Shown here: positions 33,514-42,759 of the stretch, one piece after another
Position numbering within the stretch: the first letter of the stretch is position 1
Layout of the letters: each line of letters opens with the position of its first letter
NCBI GenBank assembly: GCA_002305165.1
Contig: DBQI01000017.1
Location: forward strand, 1 to 61,796
Length of the DNA: 61,796 bases
Reading direction: 5' to 3'
Origin: Armatimonadetes bacterium UBA1398
Lineage (GTDB): Bacteria > Armatimonadota > Zipacnadia > UBA1398
Notes under the pieces: model-generated
What the model saw: only the letters and a program-made list of their open reading frames with translations
What the model was told of the DNA's origin: nothing
Databases searched by the model: none
Translations under genes and position numbers: made by a program

Positions 33514-34472
33514 TAGCAACGGACTCGCGCCCGATCGGCGTAGAGGTCCACGTGGTCGCGGAACCACTCGATGCAGTGGCCGATGCCGCTGCTCAGATCC
33601 AGTCGGGGACGCCAACCCAGTAGGCGATTCGCCTTGCTCACATCGGCGACCCAGGTCGACGTGTCCCAGGGCCGCGCGGCCATCTCGCCCCAGCGGGCCT
33701 CGACGGGACGCCCCATGGCGTCCGCCAGCGCGTCGACCACATCCTGCAGGCTGTTCTGGACGCCTGTGCCGATGTTGATCACCTCACCGGCGTGAGCCAT
33801 CAGTGACTCCACACGGAGGTAGGCATCCACCACGTCATCAACGTGCACGAAGTCTCTCGCCGTGTTGGGGGCCGCCATCTCCAGAGCCTCGGCCCTCAGC
33901 GCCCTCAGGACAATGGTCGGCACCAGTCTGCTGGGCTCCTCGTAGGGACCGTAGACGCTGAAGAGCCTCAGGGTCACGACCGGGAGCCCCGTCTGCCGTG
34001 CCAGGGTCTGGCAGAGCATGGTTTGAGCGCACTTGGAGACGGCGTAGTAGCTGTCGGGTTCGAGGGTGTCTTCCTCGCGCATGGGGCGGGACTTACGACC
34101 GTACTCGGACGAGCTTCCCGTGTTCACCAAGAGCTCGACGCCCGTGCTGGCGCAGGCGGCTGCGACGTTCACCATCCCGCTTACGTTCGAGAGCACTATC
34201 TGGGCCATGTCCCGCTGGAACGGGTACGCGCCGTGAGTAGCTAGGTGGTAGACAACCTGGGGCCCTATCGCGGCGAAGGCTTCCGCTACTGCTCCCGGAG
34301 AGGTGATATCGACGCGGTGCAGGGGGACTGCGCCCTGGAGGCCGTCAAGGCGCCACAGGTCGGAGTCGGGCCTCACGATGCCGTGGACCGTCTCGCCGTC
34401 GGCCAGCAGACGGCGGCACAGGTTGGCCCCAATGAACCCAGCCGCTCCGGTTACCAGAAAGGTGCGCCCCAT
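33513..34472 (-). CDS. NAD-dependent epimerase/dehydratase (SDR, extended)
   Basis: A 319-residue sugar-nucleotide SDR with TGAAGFIGANL for NAD binding, the Ser/Tyr/Lys triad in NTGSSSEYG and YYAVSK, and a VYGPYEEPSRLVP substrate segment. THGAYPFQRD is reminiscent of CDP- or GDP-deoxysugar reductase/epimerases such as CDP-abequose synthases, but the nucleotide is uncertain. It is the only sugar-nucleotide SDR in the locus. It is translationally coupled to the following methyltransferase and follows a GT-C gene by 6 bases. Confidence 0.88.
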   Translation of the reverse strand: MGRTFLVTGAAGFIGANLCRRLLADGETVHGIVRPDSDLWRLDGLQGAVPLHRVDITSPGAVAEAFAAIGPQVVYHLATHGAYPFQRDMAQIVLSNVSGMVNVAAACASTGVELLVNTGSSSEYGRKSRPMREEDTLEPDSYYAVSKCAQTMLCQTLARQTGLPVVTLRLFSVYGPYEEPSRLVPTIVLRALRAEALEMAAPNTARDFVHVDDVVDAYLRVESLMAHAGEVINIGTGVQNSLQDVVDALADAMGRPVEARWGEMAARPWDTSTWVADVSKANRLLGWRPRLDLSSGIGHCIEWFRDHVDLYADRARVRC

Positions 34473-34478
34473 AGCTCG

Positions 34479-36542
34479 TCACTTCTCAGGGGGGGAGAAG
34501 GTTCCTGCCCCTCGCCCGCCTCGCGGCCGGTGCCAGAGCTCAACCTCATCCGTCTGGATGACCGGTTGCCAGCCGCTGCGTCCTTCGAGGTACTGGTGGA
34601 CCATAGGGAAGTCGCGCCTCATCCGGTCCCCTGCGCCCTGGTTGCGTTGGGCCTGGTGGTTCTCCTTGACCCACTGCCATGTGCCGTAAGCGAGCCGCCA
34701 TCGCCGGATCATCACCCACTCGCAGGCGGATGCCTCGAGGCGGGCGAGGTCACGGCAGGCCGCGTCGGGCGTGAGCCACCCAGGGATCCAGCAATCCTCG
34801 CGACTCGCGTTCCGCAGCCCGGGGCGAGCTACCGGCGCCATCGGGAAGGGCAGGCAGTAGACCTCAGCCTCCGGGTCGCCGCGTTGGATGGTGTCGAGTG
34901 CATCGGACACTTCCGTGGGGAGGCCGCCATCGACGCCGGAGGGCCGGAACTGCCGCCGCATACTCTCCGCCTCCGCCTCCGGCCGTCCCGATGCGAGTAG
35001 ACGATAGGCGCTCCGGAAGGCGGCAGGATTGGTCGCGAGGAGCCAGCCCGCCGTCCGCCGGGCAGCCGCCGTCTCCATCGTGGCGGCGACGTAGGCTACC
35101 ACGATGGCGAGAAACACCGAGGCCACCATGCACGCGGCCCGCACGCCGAGGCGGCTTCGGACGTCGCCTGGGCGCCAGCGGTTCAGGAGGAAGGCCGCCA
35201 GCAGGGCGGGCACCATGAACGCGTTGCTCTCGAAACTCGCGTAGGAGGGTCCCGCCGCTGATACGAGCAAGACCGTTCCCAGGGGTAGCAACCCCTCAAG
35301 CTCACATGAGCCGAGCGTGTCGCGTTCATGCCTGCGGGCGCCACGCAGCAAGGCGAAGACGACGACCATCGCCGTGGGTAGCCACAGAGCGAGGGCTCTC
35401 ATGGCGTTGAACCCGCGCATCAGCATGGCGAAGCAGACCACGTTGAGCACCAGCCCCGCCACCACAGAGGCGGCGAGTGGGGTGATGCCGCGAATCCGTC
35501 GGCAGAGGAATGCAACCGCCGCCGTGCCCACGAGGAGGGCCGCGAGCTTGGCGTAGAGCGGACCGGGCCAGAGCAGCTCGGAGGGGACAGCGCATCCCGA
35601 GTGTCGAGCGAGCCGTCCAAGCCACTCCTGCAGGCCTTCCCGACCCTCGGGACTCAGGAACATGTGGTACCCAGCGGCCGCCACGAGCACGGCGGACGCT
35701 AGGTAGGCGAGTCCCGCGTGCAGCGCGCCTATCACCTCCTGCCGCGTCGGCCGGCCATTCTGCTCGGTGGCGAGGGCCAGCGCCAGGAGCCCTGCGGGCG
35801 CGGCCACGTAGGGAATGGTCGAGGCCAGGGGTAGAGCGTTGGTGAGGGGCACTAGAGCGGGGAGCCCGCAACAGAGGGCGGCGATGGTCCGGCCCACTCG
35901 GCCGGTCACGCCCCACGCGAGCCCGGCGAGAACGCCCACCAGGAGAGCTCCTCCGATATTCGGTTTCGCGGCCAAGGCGATGCCGGTGCCGAGCCCCGCG
36001 AGCAGCGGGGCCGCCTCGAGGAAGGGCGATGGGTGGTTCCACCGTAGCGCGTGCTTTAGGACCAGGTACACGGCCATGAGCGTCACGGGACCCAGCATAT
36101 AGGTCGCCTGGGGCGTGAGTTCGGCTCCGAGCAGGCAGACGGCGGCGGTCGCGAAGCCAAGCGAGGCGGGGATCGCGAACCCCATCCTTCGCGTCAGGGC
36201 AAATGCCATCGTCGCCGCCAAGAGCACGAAACACAGGGTACAGAGCCTTGCGGCGAAGGGCGTGCTACCCAGGGCTCCCAAGAAGAGGGCGGTGATGTAC
36301 TGCTGGGCCGGCCCGTAGATGGGTATGAAGTCCGCGTAGGGCGTCTGCCCCACCAGAACGCGGCCTGCCTGCACCATGGTGATGCCCATGTCGGACTCGT
36401 CGAACAGTGGCCCAAGGAGGAGACCGCCCACCAGGCCTAGGGCGATAGCGAGGACAACGAGGGCGGCTACCAGTGAGAATCCGACTCGCTCATCGCGGGC
36501 CTCGCGCCTCTGGCTCACCTGACTGTCCACCTTGCCCGCCAC
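34479..36542 (-). CDS. Multi-pass membrane glycosyltransferase, GT-C type
   Basis: A 687-residue protein with about ten or more membrane helices. The first loop carries FDESDMGITMVQAGRVLVGQ then PYADFIPIYGP, the pattern of GT-C (PMT/ArnT-like) enzymes whose acidic residues sit in the first extracytoplasmic loop. A soluble C-terminal domain follows. These transferases use polyprenyl-phosphate sugars outside the cytoplasmic membrane. The likely donor is made by the nearby GT2 enzyme (29882-30877). Acceptor unknown. Confidence 0.78.
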   Translation of the reverse strand: MAGKVDSQVSQRREARDERVGFSLVAALVVLAIALGLVGGLLLGPLFDESDMGITMVQAGRVLVGQTPYADFIPIYGPAQQYITALFLGALGSTPFAARLCTLCFVLLAATMAFALTRRMGFAIPASLGFATAAVCLLGAELTPQATYMLGPVTLMAVYLVLKHALRWNHPSPFLEAAPLLAGLGTGIALAAKPNIGGALLVGVLAGLAWGVTGRVGRTIAALCCGLPALVPLTNALPLASTIPYVAAPAGLLALALATEQNGRPTRQEVIGALHAGLAYLASAVLVAAAGYHMFLSPEGREGLQEWLGRLARHSGCAVPSELLWPGPLYAKLAALLVGTAAVAFLCRRIRGITPLAASVVAGLVLNVVCFAMLMRGFNAMRALALWLPTAMVVVFALLRGARRHERDTLGSCELEGLLPLGTVLLVSAAGPSYASFESNAFMVPALLAAFLLNRWRPGDVRSRLGVRAACMVASVFLAIVVAYVAATMETAAARRTAGWLLATNPAAFRSAYRLLASGRPEAEAESMRRQFRPSGVDGGLPTEVSDALDTIQRGDPEAEVYCLPFPMAPVARPGLRNASREDCWIPGWLTPDAACRDLARLEASACEWVMIRRWRLAYGTWQWVKENHQAQRNQGAGDRMRRDFPMVHQYLEGRSGWQPVIQTDEVELWHRPRGGRGAGTFSPPEK

Positions 36543-36575
36543 TCGACCGTCCCCACCAGGGCCACTAAGGTTCCA

Positions 36576-38639
36576 TCACCTTCTCGGCGTCCTGCCGCGA
36601 GGCGCCACTAACGCGAGGCCGAGGGCCCATCCGTCGCTGTGGTTCAGATGATGCCAGAGGTTATGCACCATGCCCCGGCAGGAGTGCCCCTCCCTGACCA
36701 CGACAAGTCCGTGATCGCACGAGCCACTGAGCAGCGCCGCCACCGAGTCCTGCTCCATGGGCGAGGTATCCACGATCACCAGGTCGTGCGTGGCGCGCAG
36801 GGAGTCGATGATGCCCCTTGCCACCTCGCTTGAGGCCAGGGCATCGGGATCGACCGGCTCGGAGCCTGCGGGCAGAAGGTCCAGGTTCGGCTTCCCTGTC
36901 GCCTGGACGAGGCTCGCCGCATTCCCGCGGCCCGCCGCCGCATCCCACCAGCCGGCTTGAGCCTCGACGCCGAGGTAACTGTGGAGGGTGGGGGACTCGG
37001 CGGCGGCATCCACAAGGACCACCCGACGGCCGGCGGCCGCGATGGACTCGCCGAGAGCCGCAGCCAGCACCGAGCGGCCCTCGCAGTTGGTGGCGCCGGC
37101 GATCAGGACAGCCTTCCCACCGGCGCCGCCGAGATTCAACATCAGAGCGGCTCGAAGTCGTCGGACCGCTTCCTGATACGCGGGGTCGGTGAGCACCGCC
37201 TCCGCGCGCCTCGCCTTACGCAGCCAGGGGATGCGCCCCAGGACGGGGAGCCCGAGAGCCTCGGTGGCGTCCGTGTCGCAGCGCACGCGGCGGTCCAGCG
37301 CCTCGGCCAAGCCCGCTAACAGGGCGCCCAGGAGCAGCCCCATGACGGTGGATACGATCAGCTTCACGCCGAGCCCGCGCGGAGTGGGCCGAGTCGGCGG
37401 CTCGGCAGGATACTGAATCCGCAGGTCCACGCGCGCCATGATCTCCATGAGCTTCGTCTCGTGGTAGTGCTTGAAGAGGGCGATGTACACCTCGGTGAGC
37501 AGCCGCGTCTCGCGCTCCATAGCGCCGAGGGCCTTCTCGTGGATGGGTAGCGCCGACAGCTCCGACCGGAGCTGTCCGGCGACGCTCTGCAGCGCCTGCT
37601 CGCGCGCGCCCTCGGCCAGGGCCGTGGCCTCCGCCCGCGCCAAGTCCTCGTAAAGCTGCTGATGGACGGGGTTCGGAGCCTCGACGGTCTGGGAGACCAG
37701 GTTCTCGACGGCGGCAGCCAGCTCGTCCCGGGTCTGGTTCATGCTGCCTTCGATCCGCTTGACCTCGGCATGCTCCGGACCATAGGTCGCCTTGGCCCCC
37801 TGGTACTCGACGACCAGATCGGCCAGCTTCTGCTCGAGGTCCGTCACGAGCGGGTTTCGGGCGATGACCGAGGACGCCACGTAGGTCTCGTCTATGGCCT
37901 CGAGCTGCTCTCGGTAGCGCCCCCGGGACTGCTCGGCCGCCGCCTTCCCGGCCCGGGCGCGCACCGCCTCCGACTCGAGGTCGGCGAGGCGACTCACCGC
38001 CGCCTCCACCTGGGCCTGGACGTCGGCGATACCGGCCTGCAGCTTGTAGTCCTCTCGGACCTCCTCGGTTTCCAGGATCTGCGCGCCGATGGTGTCGAGC
38101 TGCTCTTGGACGTATGCCGCAGCCTCACTCGCGCTGCTCCGCGACTTATTGCGGAGCTGTTCCAGGTACTCGTCCGCGATGGCGTTGGCATAGTCGGCGG
38201 CGCGGCCAGGGTTCTCATCCTTGACCTGCACCTTGAGGACGGAGGCGCCCACAGGCAGGTTGATTGAGAAGTCGCGGCTCATGAATGTCGCGAAGTCCTT
38301 CTCGGACATCTCCACACCCAGACGCGCAAGAGCCTGGCGCACGAGGCGTGGGTCCGAGATCAGTTCCTCGTGGGTCTGGAGGCTCGATCCACCCATTCCG
38401 GCGAGCAGCCCACTGCCGCTCAAGGCCTGGAGGGAGGCGGGCAGGGCCGCGTCCTCGCGCGAGACCAAGGCCGCGTCCGCCCGATAGGTTCGGGGCTGCG
38501 TGAGTACCCAGCCCACGTTCGCGACAACGTAGGCGAGACACGCCACCGCGATGATCCAGCGCCGCCTGATCGCAATGAGGACGAGCGACCGCAACTCCAG
38601 GGCGTCGGAGCTCGTCGTCTGCTCGTCAGGATGTGCCAT
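36576..38639 (-). CDS. Wzz/Wzc-type polysaccharide co-polymerase with degenerate C-terminal ATPase
   Basis: A 687-residue PCP-2a-like protein. TM1 is about 29-47, a long coiled-coil periplasmic region lies between, and TM2 is near 430-455, preceded by a Pro-rich PAEPPTRPTPRG. The C-terminal domain has the BY-kinase fold, but Walker A reads GATNCEGRS (515-523), with Arg522 in place of the essential Lys. The second motif is VVLVDAAAESPTLHSYLG. There is no C-terminal Tyr cluster (ends APRGRTPRR). It probably regulates chain length without Tyr-kinase activity. Confidence 0.9.
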   Translation of the reverse strand: MAHPDEQTTSSDALELRSLVLIAIRRRWIIAVACLAYVVANVGWVLTQPRTYRADAALVSREDAALPASLQALSGSGLLAGMGGSSLQTHEELISDPRLVRQALARLGVEMSEKDFATFMSRDFSINLPVGASVLKVQVKDENPGRAADYANAIADEYLEQLRNKSRSSASEAAAYVQEQLDTIGAQILETEEVREDYKLQAGIADVQAQVEAAVSRLADLESEAVRARAGKAAAEQSRGRYREQLEAIDETYVASSVIARNPLVTDLEQKLADLVVEYQGAKATYGPEHAEVKRIEGSMNQTRDELAAAVENLVSQTVEAPNPVHQQLYEDLARAEATALAEGAREQALQSVAGQLRSELSALPIHEKALGAMERETRLLTEVYIALFKHYHETKLMEIMARVDLRIQYPAEPPTRPTPRGLGVKLIVSTVMGLLLGALLAGLAEALDRRVRCDTDATEALGLPVLGRIPWLRKARRAEAVLTDPAYQEAVRRLRAALMLNLGGAGGKAVLIAGATNCEGRSVLAAALGESIAAAGRRVVLVDAAAESPTLHSYLGVEAQAGWWDAAAGRGNAASLVQATGKPNLDLLPAGSEPVDPDALASSEVARGIIDSLRATHDLVIVDTSPMEQDSVAALLSGSCDHGLVVVREGHSCRGMVHNLWHHLNHSDGWALGLALVAPRGRTPRR

Positions 38640-38711
38640 AGGAGCGACGCTCCACCTCTCACAGGCGCCTCAGGCCCGATAATCTCATACGCACGGGCTC
38701 CGGACCTACCT

Positions 38712-39836
38712 TCACTGCCCGCCCAGGACACGCTCATAAACGGCTAGCAGTTTCCGTGATTCGGCCTCCCAGTTGAAGCGTTCCTTCACAGCGGCCACTC
38801 CACGCGCTCCCATCTCCTCGGCCTCCGACGGCTCACGGAGCACGCGAGCGACCGCCTCCGCGACGGATCGTGGGTCTCTCGGATCCACGAATAGGACACA
38901 GCGGGCTCCCTCCAGGAGCGCGCGCCAATGGGGCAGGTCCGACGCGATCACGGGCAGCCCGACGCTCAGATACTCGAAGATCTTGTTCGGGAAGCTCGTC
39001 ATATGGTGGGCCGTCGGGAGGAAGCACACGAGGCCCGCGCGGGCGCTTCCGTAGACCTCCCGCAGCCTCTGCCGCTCGACGTTCCCCAGGTAGTCTACCC
39101 GCGACCAGCCCGGCCGCGCCTTCAGTTCCTCCAGATAGCTCTCCGGCATCGCCGGGCCCGCGAGCACCAGCCGCGCCGCCAGATCGGCGGGCAGAAGAGC
39201 TATCGCGTCCACCATCTCGGTGATGCCCCGCAGCGCCGAGATGCCGCCTGCGTAGACGACGCAGCAGGGACGATCGGCCAGCGGGGTCGGGTCTGCGAGG
39301 GTCAGCTCGTTGGTGTAGGGGTAGTTCATCAGCAGTGTGCACTTCTCGGGCCACAACCGCTCCGCAACGACGGGATGTGCCGCGACCAGGGCGTCCAGAG
39401 GCTTCGTGTAGTGCTTCTCCATCCAGCCGGCGCCCCACGCGGCGAGCGGACGCGCTGGCACGGGGATCGTGGCCCTGCCCAGCATCTGTCGCCCCAGGTC
39501 CTCGTGAGCGTCGTAGATGACCCGCCTGCCGAGCCGCTTGAGCTTGGCGGCGGTAGGAAGCAGCTCCGGGTCATGGAGGTGGTAGACCGCGGCATTGTGC
39601 TCCAGGGCCATGGGAAGCACCTGAGGCAGGACAAGGCGCCGGCGCTGCCGCCGACCGCTCGCGCGTGGCAGCGGCACGATCCTCACCCCGTTGCGGACCT
39701 CCTCGCGATCATGCTGCACCAAGTACGCCACGTCATACCCAGCCGTAGCCAGCGCCCGGCACTCGCGCTCGAAGATGCGCGTGTCGAAGGGCGTGTGGAC
39801 GGACGAGATGTGCAGGACGCGTGGATGATCGGCCAA
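38712..39836 (-). CDS. Family 4 glycosyltransferase
   Basis: A 374-residue GT-B enzyme. The N-domain begins RVLHISSVHTPFDTRIFERE and includes VYHLHDPELLPTAAKLKRLG and YDAHED. The C-domain has the nucleotide-sugar region VVYAGGISALRGI and the E-x7-E motif in FEYLSVGLPVIASDLPHW. Start ATG 39836 follows AGGAGGAG. It is a candidate for adding one residue of the repeating unit. The nucleotide-sugar specificity cannot be read. Confidence 0.88.
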   Translation of the reverse strand: MADHPRVLHISSVHTPFDTRIFERECRALATAGYDVAYLVQHDREEVRNGVRIVPLPRASGRRQRRRLVLPQVLPMALEHNAAVYHLHDPELLPTAAKLKRLGRRVIYDAHEDLGRQMLGRATIPVPARPLAAWGAGWMEKHYTKPLDALVAAHPVVAERLWPEKCTLLMNYPYTNELTLADPTPLADRPCCVVYAGGISALRGITEMVDAIALLPADLAARLVLAGPAMPESYLEELKARPGWSRVDYLGNVERQRLREVYGSARAGLVCFLPTAHHMTSFPNKIFEYLSVGLPVIASDLPHWRALLEGARCVLFVDPRDPRSVAEAVARVLREPSEAEEMGARGVAAVKERFNWEAESRKLLAVYERVLGGQ

Positions 39837-39864
39837 TCGGCTCCTCCTGCGGACGGCGTTGGCG

Positions 39865-41208
39865 CTAACTCCGCCGGAACAGGCCCAGCGGCGCCAAGTA
39901 GAGCAGCAGCATAGTAAGCCCCAGGCCCCAGGTTAGCAGGGCCACGAACAGCGAGGTGTTGCTCAGAGTGAACATCGGCATCACCAGCACCCCGACCACT
40001 CCCGCTCGCGGGTGCCCTCGCGCCAGGCTGTCGATGGTCCACAGGATAGGCATCAGCATCAGGGTGATGAGCAGCATCCCAGGCCAGCCCATGTCTGCGT
40101 AGCCCATCGCCCAGATGTTCGCGTTCGCGTTCATCTCCGGGTTGTTGAAGTACTGGTAGCCGATCATGTTCGGGATGCCGAGCTCGTAGGGGTACTCGCC
40201 CGTCCAGCTCAGCACCCGCCCCTCGGTGAAGTACGTCTTGGGGTGGGTGCTGTAGTAGTCAACGTACAGCCCGGTCAGAAGTCCTGGCACGTACACCATG
40301 CGGCGCACCGTGTAGGAGCTGATCAGACCCCGACCCATCGTGCGCTCCAGGTAGAGGCCGTCCACCGCCGTGATGGCTAGGAGTGCCACGGCCAGAAGCG
40401 CGAGGTAGCGCTTCATCGCCCCGCTCGAGTTCCAACGCACGACGGCCCAGGCGCCGGCAGCGCCAACGGGCGCGAAGAGGATCGACTTCAACCCGGAACT
40501 CGCGAACAGGGCGAGGTTGTTCAGGAGGGCGAGAGCTATAAGCCACGGGTTACGTTTGGCCAGCCCGATCACCAGGAGGAAGGGCCCCATCACATTCGCC
40601 TGCCAGATGTAGAAGTACCGCGCGGCCCCCGAGATGTTCCCCTTCCACTCATCCCGAGTCTCGTAGACCAAGTTGAGCGCGAAGGTGCTCAGAGACACGC
40701 TCCGCAGGTTCATCGCCGTGGCTACCAGGGCCAGGAGGGCCAGGCTCGCGATCATGGCCCACATGGGTACGGCCAGTCGCGGGATTCGCACCGGCTTCAC
40801 CGAGTAGCAGAGCCTCATCAGGGCCATCAGGGGGATCATCCCTATCGGCACCAGGATGGCCTGCTCGGGCGGAAGGGCCTCGGTGTAGAGGGGCATCAGC
40901 GCCCCCGGCACATGCACGGTGAGGTACAGGGCCCAGTAGATGTACATCGAAGGCCGGGTGAGGCGGACGGGCATGAACAGTACCGGGCACAAGACGAGGA
41001 TCCACGCGGCGACCACCCAGTGCGCGCCTGGGGGCCTATAGGGGAGATAGGCGGTTCCCCAGTCGGGCACGACTACCGCCACATAGAGGATGTGAAGGCC
41101 CGCGATGTACGCCAAGGCCCCGATGATGACGAGCGCTCGCTCGCTGATCGCCTGTCGATCCTGGCGCTCCCACGCTCTCGTTCTCGCGAAGGCCTCCGCA
41201 GTGGTCAT
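39865..41208 (-). CDS. O-antigen polymerase-like membrane protein (Wzy candidate)
   Basis: A 447-residue protein with about eleven hydrophobic segments and a large central loop (residues ~300-380) that contains GLYVDYYSTHPKTYFTEGR. It follows the flippase gene and precedes the glycosyltransferase gene in the same orientation. Wzy proteins have little sequence conservation, so the name rests on topology, the large loop and genomic place. An O-antigen ligase-like role is the alternative. Confidence 0.7.
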   Translation of the reverse strand: MTTAEAFARTRAWERQDRQAISERALVIIGALAYIAGLHILYVAVVVPDWGTAYLPYRPPGAHWVVAAWILVLCPVLFMPVRLTRPSMYIYWALYLTVHVPGALMPLYTEALPPEQAILVPIGMIPLMALMRLCYSVKPVRIPRLAVPMWAMIASLALLALVATAMNLRSVSLSTFALNLVYETRDEWKGNISGAARYFYIWQANVMGPFLLVIGLAKRNPWLIALALLNNLALFASSGLKSILFAPVGAAGAWAVVRWNSSGAMKRYLALLAVALLAITAVDGLYLERTMGRGLISSYTVRRMVYVPGLLTGLYVDYYSTHPKTYFTEGRVLSWTGEYPYELGIPNMIGYQYFNNPEMNANANIWAMGYADMGWPGMLLITLMLMPILWTIDSLARGHPRAGVVGVLVMPMFTLSNTSLFVALLTWGLGLTMLLLYLAPLGLFRRS

Positions 41209-41247
41209 GCTGCCGTAGGCTCCCTCAAGCCCCGACGCCGGCGCGCG

Positions 41248-42663
41248 CTACCGGGCCAGCCCGAATGATAGCAGATCACCCAGGAAGCCACTACGCGCCC
41301 ACCGGACCAGCGCGGCGAGCGCCCCGAGCGACGCAACGGCCCACACGGCTGCCGGGAGAGCCCCTCCCACGTTGGCAGCCCACCAGCCGAGGATCCCGGT
41401 GACGAGCGACACGGTGAGCAGCGGCCCGGCCCGCCAGTAGGCCAGCGGCCGGAGGTCATCCCTCAGCCAGTAGATCGAGCAGAGGCCGAGGATCCAGAAG
41501 AGGGCCAGCATGGAGATGCCGGCAGCCAAGAGCGGGGTCATCCATAGGGTGAGCAGGGAGTAGAGACCCACCTGTACGCCGAGGCCGAGAGCCAGGGGGT
41601 AGACATTGAGCGGCCGCATCCACCGCACGTTGACGATCCCCTTGGTGGCCTCATAGATAGTGAGCGGGACCATGAGCCAGGCGACCACTAGGAAAGCATC
41701 CGCCGCGCCTGCCGCGAGCTCCGCGTTGCCCAACCAGAGGAGCAGGATCTCGTGCCTCCACGGCACCAGGGCCGCGGTGGCGAGCGCGGAGGCGTAGAGC
41801 GCGGCGCCGAAGCTCAGCCGAGTGCCGAGGGTGATGGCCTCGGAGTCCTGCCGGCCCATGAGGTTCGCGGTGATCACGGAACTCATGCGCGTCAGGGGCC
41901 CGATGGCAAGTTGCAGGACCCGCACCCAGGTCAGAGCGAGGAGGAGGTAGCCGACATCCTCGGGCTGCCTCCGAAGGAGCCAGGGCCCTACGAGGAGCGC
42001 GAGACCGTTCAGGAACGAGACGGCGCCTCGAGGGAGGCCGAACGCGACGAACTCCCTCAGATCCGCCTTCCACGGCGTCGAGAGGGCCTCGCCGCCGATG
42101 GCCCGGCACTTCCCGATGATGGTGACCATCGACACCGTGGAGACGAGCGCGAGCCCGAGGGACTCCCACCGCACGAGGCTCGCCGCGGTTGCCGCGTCAC
42201 CCTGGTAGAGGACGGCGGCAGCCAAGGCGCCCGCGGCTACCAGGCGCATGAGGTTGGCCAGGAGGACCATGCGGAAGGAGAGGAACACCGAGGTCGCGAT
42301 GGTATTCGCCGCCGTGGCCCAGAGCAGGCAGGCCGTGCCGAAGGCGAGGGCGCCCGCGTCCGCCCCTGCGGCCGGGTAGAGCCAGCCGCCGAGCGGCTCA
42401 CGAAGCAAGGCGGCGGTTGGCAAGACGACTGCCGCCAGCAGAACGATCCCCGCCAGAGAGAAGAGCACATACCGGCGCTGCTGCGCCACGCGGCCCTGGT
42501 TCATCGCCACGTACCGCTCGAGGGCCGTCGGCATCCCCAGGCCCGCTGCTAGCGACCCCGTGCTCGCCGTCCGCCGGGCGATGAGCAGGAGGCCGAGAGC
42601 CGCGGCGGGGATAGCTCCCCCAGCCAGGCGCACGGCCCAGAGGGAGAGGAGGGACACCAACAC
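41248..42663 (-). CDS. Polysaccharide flippase, Wzx/MATE-like
   Basis: A 471-residue protein with about 12-13 membrane helices arranged as in MOP-superfamily flippases. Typical features are a loop with ALERYVAMNQGRVAQQRR after the second helix and RSGFLGDLLSFGL at the end. It moves the lipid-linked repeat unit across the inner membrane. The GTG at 42663 is the first canonical start, but the reading frame stays open for 32 sense codons back to the heparinase stop and already looks membrane-like (ALLYVAGT), so the true N-terminus may be longer. Confidence 0.82.
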   Translation of the reverse strand: MLVSLLSLWAVRLAGGAIPAAALGLLLIARRTASTGSLAAGLGMPTALERYVAMNQGRVAQQRRYVLFSLAGIVLLAAVVLPTAALLREPLGGWLYPAAGADAGALAFGTACLLWATAANTIATSVFLSFRMVLLANLMRLVAAGALAAAVLYQGDAATAASLVRWESLGLALVSTVSMVTIIGKCRAIGGEALSTPWKADLREFVAFGLPRGAVSFLNGLALLVGPWLLRRQPEDVGYLLLALTWVRVLQLAIGPLTRMSSVITANLMGRQDSEAITLGTRLSFGAALYASALATAALVPWRHEILLLWLGNAELAAGAADAFLVVAWLMVPLTIYEATKGIVNVRWMRPLNVYPLALGLGVQVGLYSLLTLWMTPLLAAGISMLALFWILGLCSIYWLRDDLRPLAYWRAGPLLTVSLVTGILGWWAANVGGALPAAVWAVASLGALAALVRWARSGFLGDLLSFGLAR

Positions 42664-42759
42664 GGTGCCTGCAACGTAGAGGAGCGCGTCGCGGCGCGCG
42701 GCACGGCCACGCGCTGGCGTCTTGACTGGCTGCTCGATGGTGTCGTCGGCGATGGCCGA

